The notes beneath the pieces were generated by a model. That model was not told the DNA's origin and did no database searches. It was given only the letters and a program-made list of their open reading frames with translations. Shown piece after piece: positions 11,968 to 23,900 of a DNA stretch of 64,000 nt (the stretch's first letter is position 1; the number at the start of each line of letters is the position of its first letter). Source of the stretch: Echinococcus granulosus (Eukaryota > Platyhelminthes > Cestoda > Cyclophyllidea > Taeniidae); NCBI RefSeq assembly GCF_000524195.1, contig NW_020170594.1, positions 15,864-79,863 of the forward strand, read 5' to 3'. Position numbers and translations under genes: made by a program.

Positions 11968-14900
11968 TCAAACCGCACTCTGACTGATTGTCCACCAATC
12001 CTCACCCATGGATGGTAATTTTTTCTGAGTGTTATTCAAATGAGACCATGGAGAGCCGGCGGTGTTTTGAGGAGGAAGTGGTGGTGGTGGTGGTGGTACT
12101 GGTAATGGATAGGTATCCTCCACACTGCTCCCGCCACTCGATGACGTATCATTAGCGCTAGGACAGAGCAGGGCCTCATTAGACTCAGCCATCGGTACAG
12201 TTAACATGCCCTGCGACTGCACCGACACCGGTTCTATGGTCTCCTGTTCCGCCGACCGCTCGGGTTTTTCGGGGGCCGCCGTTATCGACACTGGCGTTGG
12301 TTCGTGGATCACAGGGGTGGAAGACTTGGCTCGAGTTGATGGCGTCATACAACGCATTGCAAACTTCAGCTCTTTCCACATTTCGGAGAATAGTGCTCCC
12401 TAAAATGGGCGATTAAACTTCATCTACTTTCAATTACAATGTGCTCTAAGACATTTTAGTGTCTTCCCACCTGTGATTTCACGCATGCCTTGTTGTGCAC
12501 GCAGAATTCGATGACAGAGACAATGAAGGCCCAGAAGAAACCAATGATGAGGAGAACGAAAACACCGCCGACCTGTTCGATGCCGAGGGGTTTGGCCTCT
12601 TTGCTGCCCTCCTTGGCATTAGCACAGGGCTCTGAGATGTTAAACTCGGTCCACCATTTTCGTTTCAACTGGTCCAATGTCTGAGCCTTCTGCAGCTTCA
12701 AAATCGACTCGGATATCGGATCACGATAAGGGGAGCCTTTACGTATGTAAAAGAATTCAAACATGAATGAGGTACATGCAAGCTAACAAAAATACGCGAA
12801 ATGTGTGTCTAAAAACGTCATTTGGGGAAAGAGATCAATCCATGACAGGGTTTGAGCTTCAATGTCACTTAACGTGGGCCAATAAATGTTTTGAGTCGTG
12901 CGCTCAGGCTTCAGCTATGCCTATCAACAGACCCAAGCTCCATTTTTAATCTGATTGTTAAATTTCATTGAACATAGCTTTATCTTAACATTTTTTTTGT
13001 TAAGAACTCACACAAATATCACTTCCACTTGCTTACGATGAGTCCATACGACGAATCTGCAAATCCATCAATGGATATTATGACCTTTGTGAGGAATCTC
13101 TATAAGCAGCGGCGACATTGACATTTGACAGGAACAAGGAATCATTAAAAATAATAAGAGCTTATGCGGAATCGGTTCCATTATTCAAAAAAACTATTCA
13201 GGTTTGCTGAAATTTGTTTAGAGTTTTCAGAAACACTACATGCTTTATAGAATCGGATACAACTCAAAACTACTGTTAAGTTTCAAACAGCTTAACATTG
13301 AATTGGAGATTTAAGTTAAAAGTGAGTGTAAATGAGCTTAAGAAGCAGAAGTGCACACACTATTTATCCACAATTGGCCCATTGGTGCTCACCGTGTCGT
13401 GCGCTGACACTATCTAATGTACTATTTGCATCCACTTAACTGTTGCTATGTCAACAGTCAGACATAGGAGAGCAGGGGGACAGACGCGTCCCAAAAAGAA
13501 GTACTGACCAAATCACGTCTTAATAAACGATGAACAGTCTTAGAACAAATTATTCAAGCAAAGTGGAACCATACCCTGTTGCAGCCCAATGCCATAACCC
13601 TTGGAGTCTAGCTGACGGCCAATTTGCATGAGACGGCAGTCGCGTTTGTTGTAGAACTCGTTCCACGATGACTCGAGGACAAAGACGTAGTCGCCTTTGA
13701 GGACGCGTTCAATGCCCTCCTCGGTGTTCTGAACAAAAACATCGTTCTTCGACATAAACTCCCACATCCTTTGGAACACTGGGATTCTGGAGTACTGGAA
13801 ATGAAACAGTCGCGCCCTTCAACACATGAAAGTCTGAATATCCTGCAATAGTTTAAATGTTCTTTTAGTAACTTTTCCGGAATTTAATTTGTCAATTTAT
13901 ATTAAGGGCAAATTTCATAAACGAGCTTTTGCTGCAAACAGAATATTCCTCTCATTCATTCTGTGCACGATCAAGTCCTAGTAAAGCCCTTCATTTATGT
14001 CCTATGGAATGGGCCAACATCTGCACTTTGAAACGTGACTATTCCTTTGGCATTCAAACAGATTTTAGTTTATTTTAACTTCACTGCAAAGCGAACGAGA
14101 ATATATATTGTCTGCCCGCTTGGCCCTTTAATGTGTTTGAGTTCACGGCATCACTCGAGAATATGGAAAGACGGAGCTCCTCTTTCGCGTACCTTAAAGA
14201 AATCGTGACTGGAGCCGGACTGCAGCGTACCGTATTTAATCTTGGTCTGAGCCACGAGGTCTTCCACACTCTCGATGGGCAATTCAGTCGTGTCAACAGT
14301 CAGAAAAGCCGCCAAGTTGGCTGTGTAGGTGGAGATGAGGATCAGCGCAAAGAACCACCAGATGCCCGTCAGTAGTCGTGTGGATATGGTATGCGGAGCC
14401 ATCTCCGTACCTAATGGCAATGCACAGAAGAGTTCCGCGTTCAAAATTTAAATCTCAAAAATGTGGTCAGTGCTGACTCGTAGGTGATGGAGACATAAGA
14501 ATTGAAGGAAGGGAAAGAAATAAAAAAGTTAAAGAAGCTGGTTACATTATCAAGAGAGTAAAGGCGGGAAAATTGTTTTCTGACAAACTTCAAGATGGTT
14601 GGTAAATAAAGAAGTTCTTTGGGAGCAGAAGGTGAGCGAATTTATTTACTTTGTTTAACTTGATGCCCGGGACGAGATGAGCGAGTGAGCATCGCACATG
14701 GAAACTTAAGCTTACCCATTTACGATTTATTAATTGCCATAAAAGCAGGGTAGTACTCGTTTAAAAACCCAAAGCTTGGAACCTGGCCGAGCTGAAAGTG
14801 TCATCGGCTTCGTAGTGTTATTTAGGAGTAGATAAGTAAGCTTATTTTAAAGCAAACAACACGGAGCCTGGATGTGAGCAATCCCAAAAAACAGAGGAGC

Positions 14901-17900
14901 ACCTTGATTGAGAAGAGGTGTGATAAAGAACCAGAAACTGCTGAGCACCGTGAATTGATTCTCTTTTTCCTCCGAGAAGGCCTCGCAAGGATGAGGATTT
15001 TGCCACTCGTAGGGACTGAGACGAGCAACCAGGAAGAGCCCAACGGAGACAACGATGTAGGTCGTTATCACGTAAGCCCACACCTGAAGAGAAGAATGAT
15101 GACGATGGGGAGTTTACTGAAATTAAGCCTAAATTATTAAACTAAAACCTGTAGTCTCTTCTTATTCTAAAGGAAGATTTATTCCAATCTTGGTAAAGTG
15201 AGTTAATGTACAAATGATTAAAACAAGCTTTAAGGTGTTGTCGATGAATATAAATAGGGCACGAACATGTAAAATGAGATTATTTCATATGGCAAACAGT
15301 TTCGAGCACTGGATATCTACAATGAACACGAAACTAAAAGTCGTTTACCCAATTACCTTATTAATTTAGCTTTGGATTCCATAACAAAGCCTGCATCTTA
15401 AACATTACTAAATCTGAAATAACGCAGCGACCTCTACAAAGCACAACTTTCAGAAAGTCTGCTTCCCCGCGAAATGCGCACACCTTTTGTTGGAAGCGGA
15501 AAAACGAATCACCTGTGACGGATAAAGGGACCCACGTCGAGGTCCTTGTTTACTGATTCCTCTGGTTTGAAACTTAACAGGATCCAAGCACACTCGCATA
15601 AACACCGTTTTGTAACATGTGGGGACTCAATATTAGGCCCTTGGATCTATCTAAGCTTGAAGTGCTACTCGGGAAACGGCTGTAGCTGATGGAATTGTCA
15701 ACACAGGAGAAGGTTTCGACTGCGCCAACTTAGCCACCCGCAGCAGCCACACCATCAACAGAGAACATTGTTAATAGCGTAGTGAAGCTTCACTATGATC
15801 CGGAGGGCAATAACATCCCGTTTGATTCATAGCTTACTCTCCGAGGTGTATCAACGCCCAACCACTCTGAGGCAGGGGATACTACTTTGATCCAACCCGA
15901 GGGCTGCCTGATGTTTGGCAATCCTGCTGTTCTACCCAAGTCACTACATCTAAGACCACGGTCCCAATTTTACACTTGGCATTCTGGCGTAAACTGCATG
16001 AAGTCCATGGCCAGAAGTTTTGGTTTATTGGCTACACAAAAACATATTTATTTGGATAAAAGCTGTCTACATTACCGAACAGTGGCGAAAGACCCTCAGA
16101 AATCCCACCGATGCCCTAGCCTCACCTGGAGAGGCCCTGGCCAAGACTACACCTCAAATTCGCCAGCCCATTTGGTGGGTTATCTTCACTTTATTTTGGT
16201 GAATATCTCTAATGCGGTCGGAGACGGTGTCTGTGGTCTCCCCTAAGGCCACCAAGTCGCTACAAGTGTTGCGCAGTATCTTCAGCCAGCGCAGCCTGTC
16301 AGAGGAGTTATTCACAAACTAGGAAACAGAGGTCGCTTTGTGGGAATTCTAGGAGTTTTGCGTTAACACGCCAATGCGCATATTTGATCTCCACCACTTC
16401 GCCTCCAATCCACCAAGCAAGAGAATCTTCACTGACACATTCAAGCGAGCAGTATTGAGGTCAGAAGGGAAAGAAGCAACTGCCGATACCGACATTTCCA
16501 AAAACACCGAATGACTGTACAGAACCGAGAAGCTCCAAAGGATTTGCATCGGAAGCTTCACCAAAACTCAAAACAGGCAACAGCGACCAGTTACATCTGA
16601 GACGTACAGAGGAACCAGCGGCTCAACATGGTACTCCACAGATGTACATAGTTGTGAACACCGCCTCCACCCTTGGACTATACGTCAAAGAGAAATGGGT
16701 GTAAGAGACCCAGATCGGCCGACTTTCGCGTGCGCACACACTTTACACTCTGCTTACTCATACACGTCGACAGACAGCCATACCGACCGGACCCAAGGTC
16801 ACGCGCATCACCACCACATCACAACAACGGGACATTTCCAAAATGGATCAAGCAATGACTTTATTCCGATTATGAGGCTAAAAAATACATAATAAAGTTT
16901 GAACGAGCATAAAGTGTCCCTTGCCTACGCCCATTTAGCAGTGGTGTATCAATTTCCCCGAACGGGATAAGATTCCCAGAGGATTACTTAATAACTCATA
17001 AACACAACAGCCAAAAAGCGATCAAGGTCAAGTGAGTCAGTGCATTTTGGAGTAAATTTATCTATCTGGATGAATTTTGTCCGTTGCGATTGAGAGAAGA
17101 AAAGAAAAACATTCGAGCTCCCTAGCCACTTGATCTCCCGTAGGAATAATGCAATTTGCAAGCTCAACCTAACCTTGCTCAAAATAGAAGGCAGAAAGGC
17201 TCTTTCTTTCTTTCCAGGAATCTGTATTCTCTATGCTTGAAATTCATGCAGGCTGCAGTTTTCGATGCCTTGCTGAAATCTCGGCAACAATTAGAGCCAA
17301 GTCAGAAGTTAGTTGGTGTACTGATGGTGGACAAAGTGAGCGCCACTTCTAACAAAATTTGCGGATGAGAGAAGGCAGAGAGAAAGCGCAAAAGGCAAGA
17401 GGGCTTCAGGAGAGTTGTTCCAAACTAACTCAAGTTTTTTTCATCCGTGTGTCAAAAGAGACTGGAATAGTAAAATCTCAAGGTCCACATTAAATGGTCG
17501 GAAATCAGTCAATGCATTTAATTAGCCCTGAAGAAGTGTGTTTAATTGTATAGGATAAGCCGTTATAACGTTCTTGTAAATCCGACAAAACAATCCAAGC
17601 TGCTAAGTAGCTAGCCCTTCAACATCGGCAAAGTGACACATATGCTATACTTGAGCAATTAGCGCAATCTGTCATCTGTCTGTCAACGAGCGATTACAAG
17701 CTACGATAAATTCGGACATAAAAATGGAATATTGGGAACTTGTGAAAGTGAATGGGTAGTGAGTAACTCACGGTAGGTGAGAGCGGTTGAAGGAAGGAGA
17801 AGATTGAGGGCTTTTGAGTTTTCGGTCGCATGAAAAGGAGACTCCCACCGAGGGTCATAAAGGGCGTACTGAAATCCAGAACCTGCTCTCTCTCATACGT

Positions 17901-20900
17901 AATCGTCAGAGCTGCCACGGCCATATCAGCTTCCTGTCAGTAAAATTGGGACAATTTGTACGAATGCCTTTTGTAAGGAAAACGCCACCCATACAGTTGA
18001 TTGATGTGTGTGTGGTACTCCTGAGGGGATAATGAACGTAAAACAACTGGATTTCAACTTCTTAGCAAAGTAGTGGCTCTTATGCCATCCGTTTCTCGAT
18101 GTTTCCCTAACAGTGTATGGTAAATATCAGTCTGCACCTCGTACTTTTGTCGGTAATAGGCTCGTTAAATGAATCTACCGTGCAACAACTTTGGTCACTG
18201 TGTTTTAGAGCAGTTTCGTAAAATTTGGAATGGCAAATCAACTAACTTTTGATTGACTACTCTGGTGTTTTTAGTTTCTCACTAGTCAGCTAGCACATCA
18301 GTATCATGGAGGCCCGCTCATTTCATTTTTGCTACAAATGGCGCAACCCTTCACCTTATTTACAACAAGGCCTTTTTTTAAGGGCTAAAGGTCACCATAA
18401 TTCCGGGATTAACTCGGACACCACGATGTAGCAAAGTTATGAGCAATTTTTCTGGGAAAAATGGAGGAAGAATGTAAAGCCACTGCATCTTACGCCTCTG
18501 TGTACTACGCCGACAATGCCGTTGTAGTAGACCTCGCCCGATTCGTTGACGTGACGTGAGCCATAGTGATCCATGGTGATATCAATGGTATAGTTAAAGC
18601 CAACATCCTGAGAGATGAGGTTGAGAAGATCAACGCAGTAGCCTTCCCAGGCATCTGGGGTCTTCAGAGGCTGGCCGTAGGCATCGAACTTCTTGGGAAT
18701 TACAAATGGCGTGTCCTAGAGGAAAGTAGACAATAGAATTTCCAATCTCCAACTACTGAATTAACTCGAAAGAATTACTGCCAATTGGAGAGATTGGTAT
18801 CACACTGAATCACCACGCTTACTCACTTTGCATATTTGATTTCGTTCTATGTAATTTGACGCCACTTTCATCTTGAAGGTGGTATGAACCCATTGGCGTT
18901 TGCGCGATAAGCTAAAGGGTCTACTCGAATCAAGCAAATAAAATGCCTTACCACGATTTAAAACGATGGTGCTTTAAGCCCAGAAATGTGTAGTACTGGG
19001 GACTTTAGGCATGGCAAAAGGATGAAGAGAGTCTTACGCCGCCGACATGACGTACATAAGCAATACAATTCAAGGAGTTACGTACATTTCGACCATATAT
19101 TGAGCATGGATTCGTCGTAATTCAGAACACCTAAGTGGATGTTTTCTAATGGTTGGTTATTTACCGTAAAGGACTAGAAGAGGTGCTCGAATTAGAGGCT
19201 GCTGCTCCTTTTACCTTGTATGGTAGGTTTTCAACGAAATAATATCTTAAAATAGTTTTGAGCGGTACTTACTATGAAGATCACGTGATGGGCTGAGGCT
19301 ACAGGCATGGAAGAATTGGCCTTAATCAGATTTTCCCAAAAAATCCATCACATGTTTCTAGCAGTGTCCGAACAACAAAGCTAGATGTTTGGAAGAGGGG
19401 AGTGGGATAGAGTAGGAAGCATAGTTCACTGAGGCTTACAAGAAACAACAAAGGCAGGGGACCTATTCCCCTCATCTGAGTCATCTCTGAAAGCCCTCAT
19501 AAGCACTGACTCAGACGGTCCAACAAACATCCCTCCTACGGTCTTACAGCGAGGTGAAGAGAACGGCAATTGGATGCTTTAGTGCTAAGACCTACGCATA
19601 CCGCCTGTGAGGCACTGAATTCGCTAATAATAATTGATGCAATCTCAACGAGAGAGGGAGGGATGAAAATAGACCTCCTCATCTGTCAGCAGCAGCGGGA
19701 GGGAGGATAGGCGTTGACACGATTCAGTCGCGCAGACTCGCGAGAACACCATTCCTAAGTTTGGGAATGTCCCCCATCATCGGTGAATCATTCGAATAAC
19801 GGTAGCTCACGCTTCATTGTCGACAAAATTAGCCAAGCCCCGAACACAATCACGTCTCACTACCGAAACCTCCCTCACCATATCAGCAAATGGGCTGCCA
19901 CTTCGATGGCGTCATTACAAGTCTGAAGAACAGTGGCACGTTCGTCTTCTTTTCCAAGTCCAGCATTTGTTGGCTGACCAGGTGGCGGAGAAATATCTCG
20001 TAGTCAAGGTTTATAAATTACTGCCATAGATATGAAGCATACCGGAACAGTTGTTACCCTGAGGGTGACCGTTGTAAGCGGCTTCTTTGGGATCTTCTTT
20101 TTCTTCTTTATCGGGTGAGTAATCTGCAGACGATCTCTGTGCGTCCAGTAACCAATCTGAAACGGGGGAAGAATTCTCTTACCTACTAATACCAATGTTA
20201 TTCACTGAAGTTGACTATTCTCCTCTTTCATCACACTTACTTCTTGCAGTCCTGAGTTCTGCAAACTAAGGATACTCATATTAAAGTTTGACCGATAACT
20301 GTGACGATCAAAGAGTATCTGGCCGGTTATAGTGGGGATTTTCGATGAGTTAAACTAAAAGAAAAGAAAAACAATTAAAATATTGTATTCTGGGTCCACT
20401 TTCACACCATCCCTTTTGCTTATCAATTAGTCGAAGGTCCCGTGATCGCACTTGCATTAAAAGTATTCACCTTATGACCAACACAGGTTGCACTGACAAA
20501 GGCGTAATTCCCCAAAGGAGTGAAGCGATGCAGGAATCTGGAACTAAATTCTGTGATATACTTTTTGTAAAAGATAGCAAAATTTTTTGACACTCTACCA
20601 GCCCCTTCAACCTAGAATCTGCATTTGATAACAAGGTTTATTTCGGTAAAAAAAAATACCGAAGGCGATCAGCTTGCTTAGAGCTGAAATTGCGTTTAGG
20701 GCCAAGGAGACGGAGGGGGAGGTGAGATACTCACGGGAGGTGGAGATGAGAGGGCGGGCGTTGTGAGGGGATTTGGGTTAGCGAGAGGCCTATCGCTGCC
20801 CTCGCCCACAATGCGGGCAAACCGGGATTGCGGTGATAATTAAGTGCGTAGTTGGTGTTGGTGGTGTGCGCGTTGTCGTGGTGTTTTGTTCTGTGCCGAG

Positions 20901-23900
20901 TGAGCGCGCTAGAGGGTGTGAGCGTGAGAAGAGCCTAGCCTTGCCAAAAACGCCAAATTGCCAAAAAAATGGGATAAAAGTGCAGGAGAGCTAATAGCTC
21001 TCTCTCTCTCTCTCTCTGCCTTGAGATGATGGCAACAAGTGAATAGTCAAGATTTATGAAAAATGGTGCATCACATAGTAGGTAACTGAGTCGAAGGGAA
21101 AGTCAACCAGCACAAGTGTCACAAAGACTAACCCATGGACGATAAAAAGTCCCATGAACCAAGGAATAAATCTGCAAGAGTAATCCGTAGCAGTGTTGTT
21201 AAGTCTATGAAGACTCTCGCACGATGCTGGACATCCGCGATTTATTTGGGGCTTTCACTTGTTTGTATGCAGGTAGCACTGTTTTTATACCAACCGGTGG
21301 CATACAGTTTTTAAATGCAATTTTTGTGTGTTTTTACAAAAAGATAAACGCACAAATACGATTGAAGCGACGTTTAGAATACGGAGGAGCAAAATCGTGC
21401 TTACAGCTTTAACCTCTCGCACCAAGCGCTCCCCATGCGGCCAAAAAACAGCACCCTCGCTGTCACAAGTCAGCGCTCCCGGTCGTGCCGTGATGGGGTC
21501 CTTTAAGGTCAAGAGTGTCAGTCCGAACAAAAGCATTGAGTCGTAGATGAGTGACGCTGATGCCTTAATTTTACAAGGAATACACAATTAACAAAAGTGC
21601 GCCTTGTTGAAATTTTAAGGTCAAGATACAAGGGACCCAATAATATTTTAAAGTAGCACCTTAAATTGGTTTAGGTCAATTCCCTCCCCTGCGCCTCCGT
21701 AGCTCACTGTGAGATGAATAAAGCAGGTCAAAACAATTAAACCACTACGATTAACTACTGAGAGGGATTGTTCTCAACCTCTTACCAATTCAAATATTGT
21801 GTGCTTTTTCCTAGGGCATTAAGTCCGTTAAAAAGTGAGGCATATTTGACTGAAGGTTAAAAAAATACACAAGGGAAGGTGGAAACACTTTACCGTTAGG
21901 AATGGGAGAATATCCGAGTACCTCTGTGCGCGCTCGATTTTGTTGATTGTGGAACGGAGATTTTCGACAAACGGACCACGTCCATACGGCTCGTGAACAC
22001 CGACGTTGGGTATAATGGAGAAGGTTGATATGCTCGCACCATCGTCTATCTTGAAGGCACTCAAGTCCAGAAGATGGGTATCCTTAATTAATGCGAGGAC
22101 AACTGTAGCTGGTCAAGCATTTGAAAATCTGGTACAACAGATACCCGGCACTGGATCTCGGATTTGCACAAATTAAGCTCGTTTTCTCTTCCACACATTA
22201 ACTCTCCTCCAAACCAATTCTCAGTCACCCTCCTCTACAATGGTTTTAAACAAACTCCAGCGTTCTTATTCCGCCCCTTATAAGTGTAGTTATATATGGG
22301 CAAATGCCCAGAGAACTCCCCATTCATCGCGCTGAGACGAGTACTTTAGTTTATTTTAACCCATGGTGCCATGGTTACACACGGTGGTGAATCTGCCCGT
22401 CTGGTGCGCCTTCTACCCGCAATGGTGTCCCTCTGTCATGATTAACGCTTCTTCCAACCACTTTAAACACGAAGTGACGACTCCAAAACAAAGTCGTAGG
22501 GGGAGCCAGTACGCCAACCTCATAATATCCTCAAACACGATCAGTTGATGCCTTTCAGCTTCAATGTTTGGGTCCAATATTTTAACGTCTCTCACCTAGG
22601 TTATGAAAGCGGGTTGATGAGCTCACCTTTTTTGACTTTTCGGAAACCCTTGCGTGACATGAGCTACGTGCTAACATCAGCAACACTTTTTATGAATTTC
22701 TCCATCTCTAGATGATTAAAAAAACATCTCCAAAACAACTGGAAATATCATACTCTGTGATTACACATTTGAACCTTATTAGCTAACCGCATTTTGTCTG
22801 ATAAAATTTGTTCCAAATTGTCAGACGGTAACGACTCGCAACCTTTGAGACAGGAGCTTACCCAGTCGGTGAAGACGTAGTTGTACTGCTCTCCGGTCAT
22901 GTTGTGGACGTAAGCCTACAATAAAATGTACAAATGGAAAATCCTGGCCTTATTAACAAGTAAAAACGAGGAACACATGATCTTCCATTCTGAGTTTTGA
23001 AGATTTTCGAGAAATTGCGAATTTTTCTGAGTGAGTGTTGGTTACGAACAATGGCCACTGAAGGTGCTCACAAATCGTGAGTTAGGGGACTTGCACACAA
23101 ATGTCGGGCCGGTTTCAATGCTAACTAACTGGACTACGCCATGCAGTGGCACAAAGTTTTGAGATTGTTCAACGTGCTTTACAAAAAAAAACAACAAGTG
23201 GACGTTAGAGATCAGTAAAATTGACACAAACAAGCTGAATGTGCGAATAGAACGACAAACACGCTGAGTACCAAAAGAGAAATTGGCACTTACCAAAACC
23301 AGAAAGTCCTTGGCATACCAGTAGGGGATATCGAGCAGGAAGTTGCGTGCATCGGAGCTTGCCAATTCGGCGACAATGGCTTTCCATTTGAAACGGTCTG
23401 CTCCAAGCGTCCGGATGACCAAAGTACCCTCAAAGTTATTCAACCACGCCGTGTGCTTCACTATGTCTGTGAATTGGATAACAAAATGCTTCTATGTAGA
23501 GCAATCTGGAGGCCTTGGCACAAACCAGTAAGGTCGCTAGAACTCAGAGACAGGCTAGAAAACATCTGTCATAGTATGAGTTGTGCCCTACTCTGGGTGG
23601 GAATCACCCAGCTCTGTTCGTGCTTAATTTTACCGTTGAAGAATATACGAACACACGTACTCCTCCCACTGCTGACTATTTCCAAAATGGAAAACCATAA
23701 TAAACGATTATTTCCTTCTCCTACTACTTTTGCTAGTTTCAGGTACTGCTTCCGCTACAGTGCAAAAACCACGGCTTCTTTCCAACCTCAAGTTTCACCG
23801 AATGGAGCGAGCTGATGCCGGCAACTTACTTTAATTGCTACATAGCATAAGTTTAATAGGCTTAAGTGAAGGTTCACAAACTATCTGTCTCTAAAACATC

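Noticed and set aside
22363..22548. 61-codon plus-strand frame, and the overlapping minus-strand frame 22595-22413
   Set aside because: Both lie within a receptor intron and have no recognisable content.
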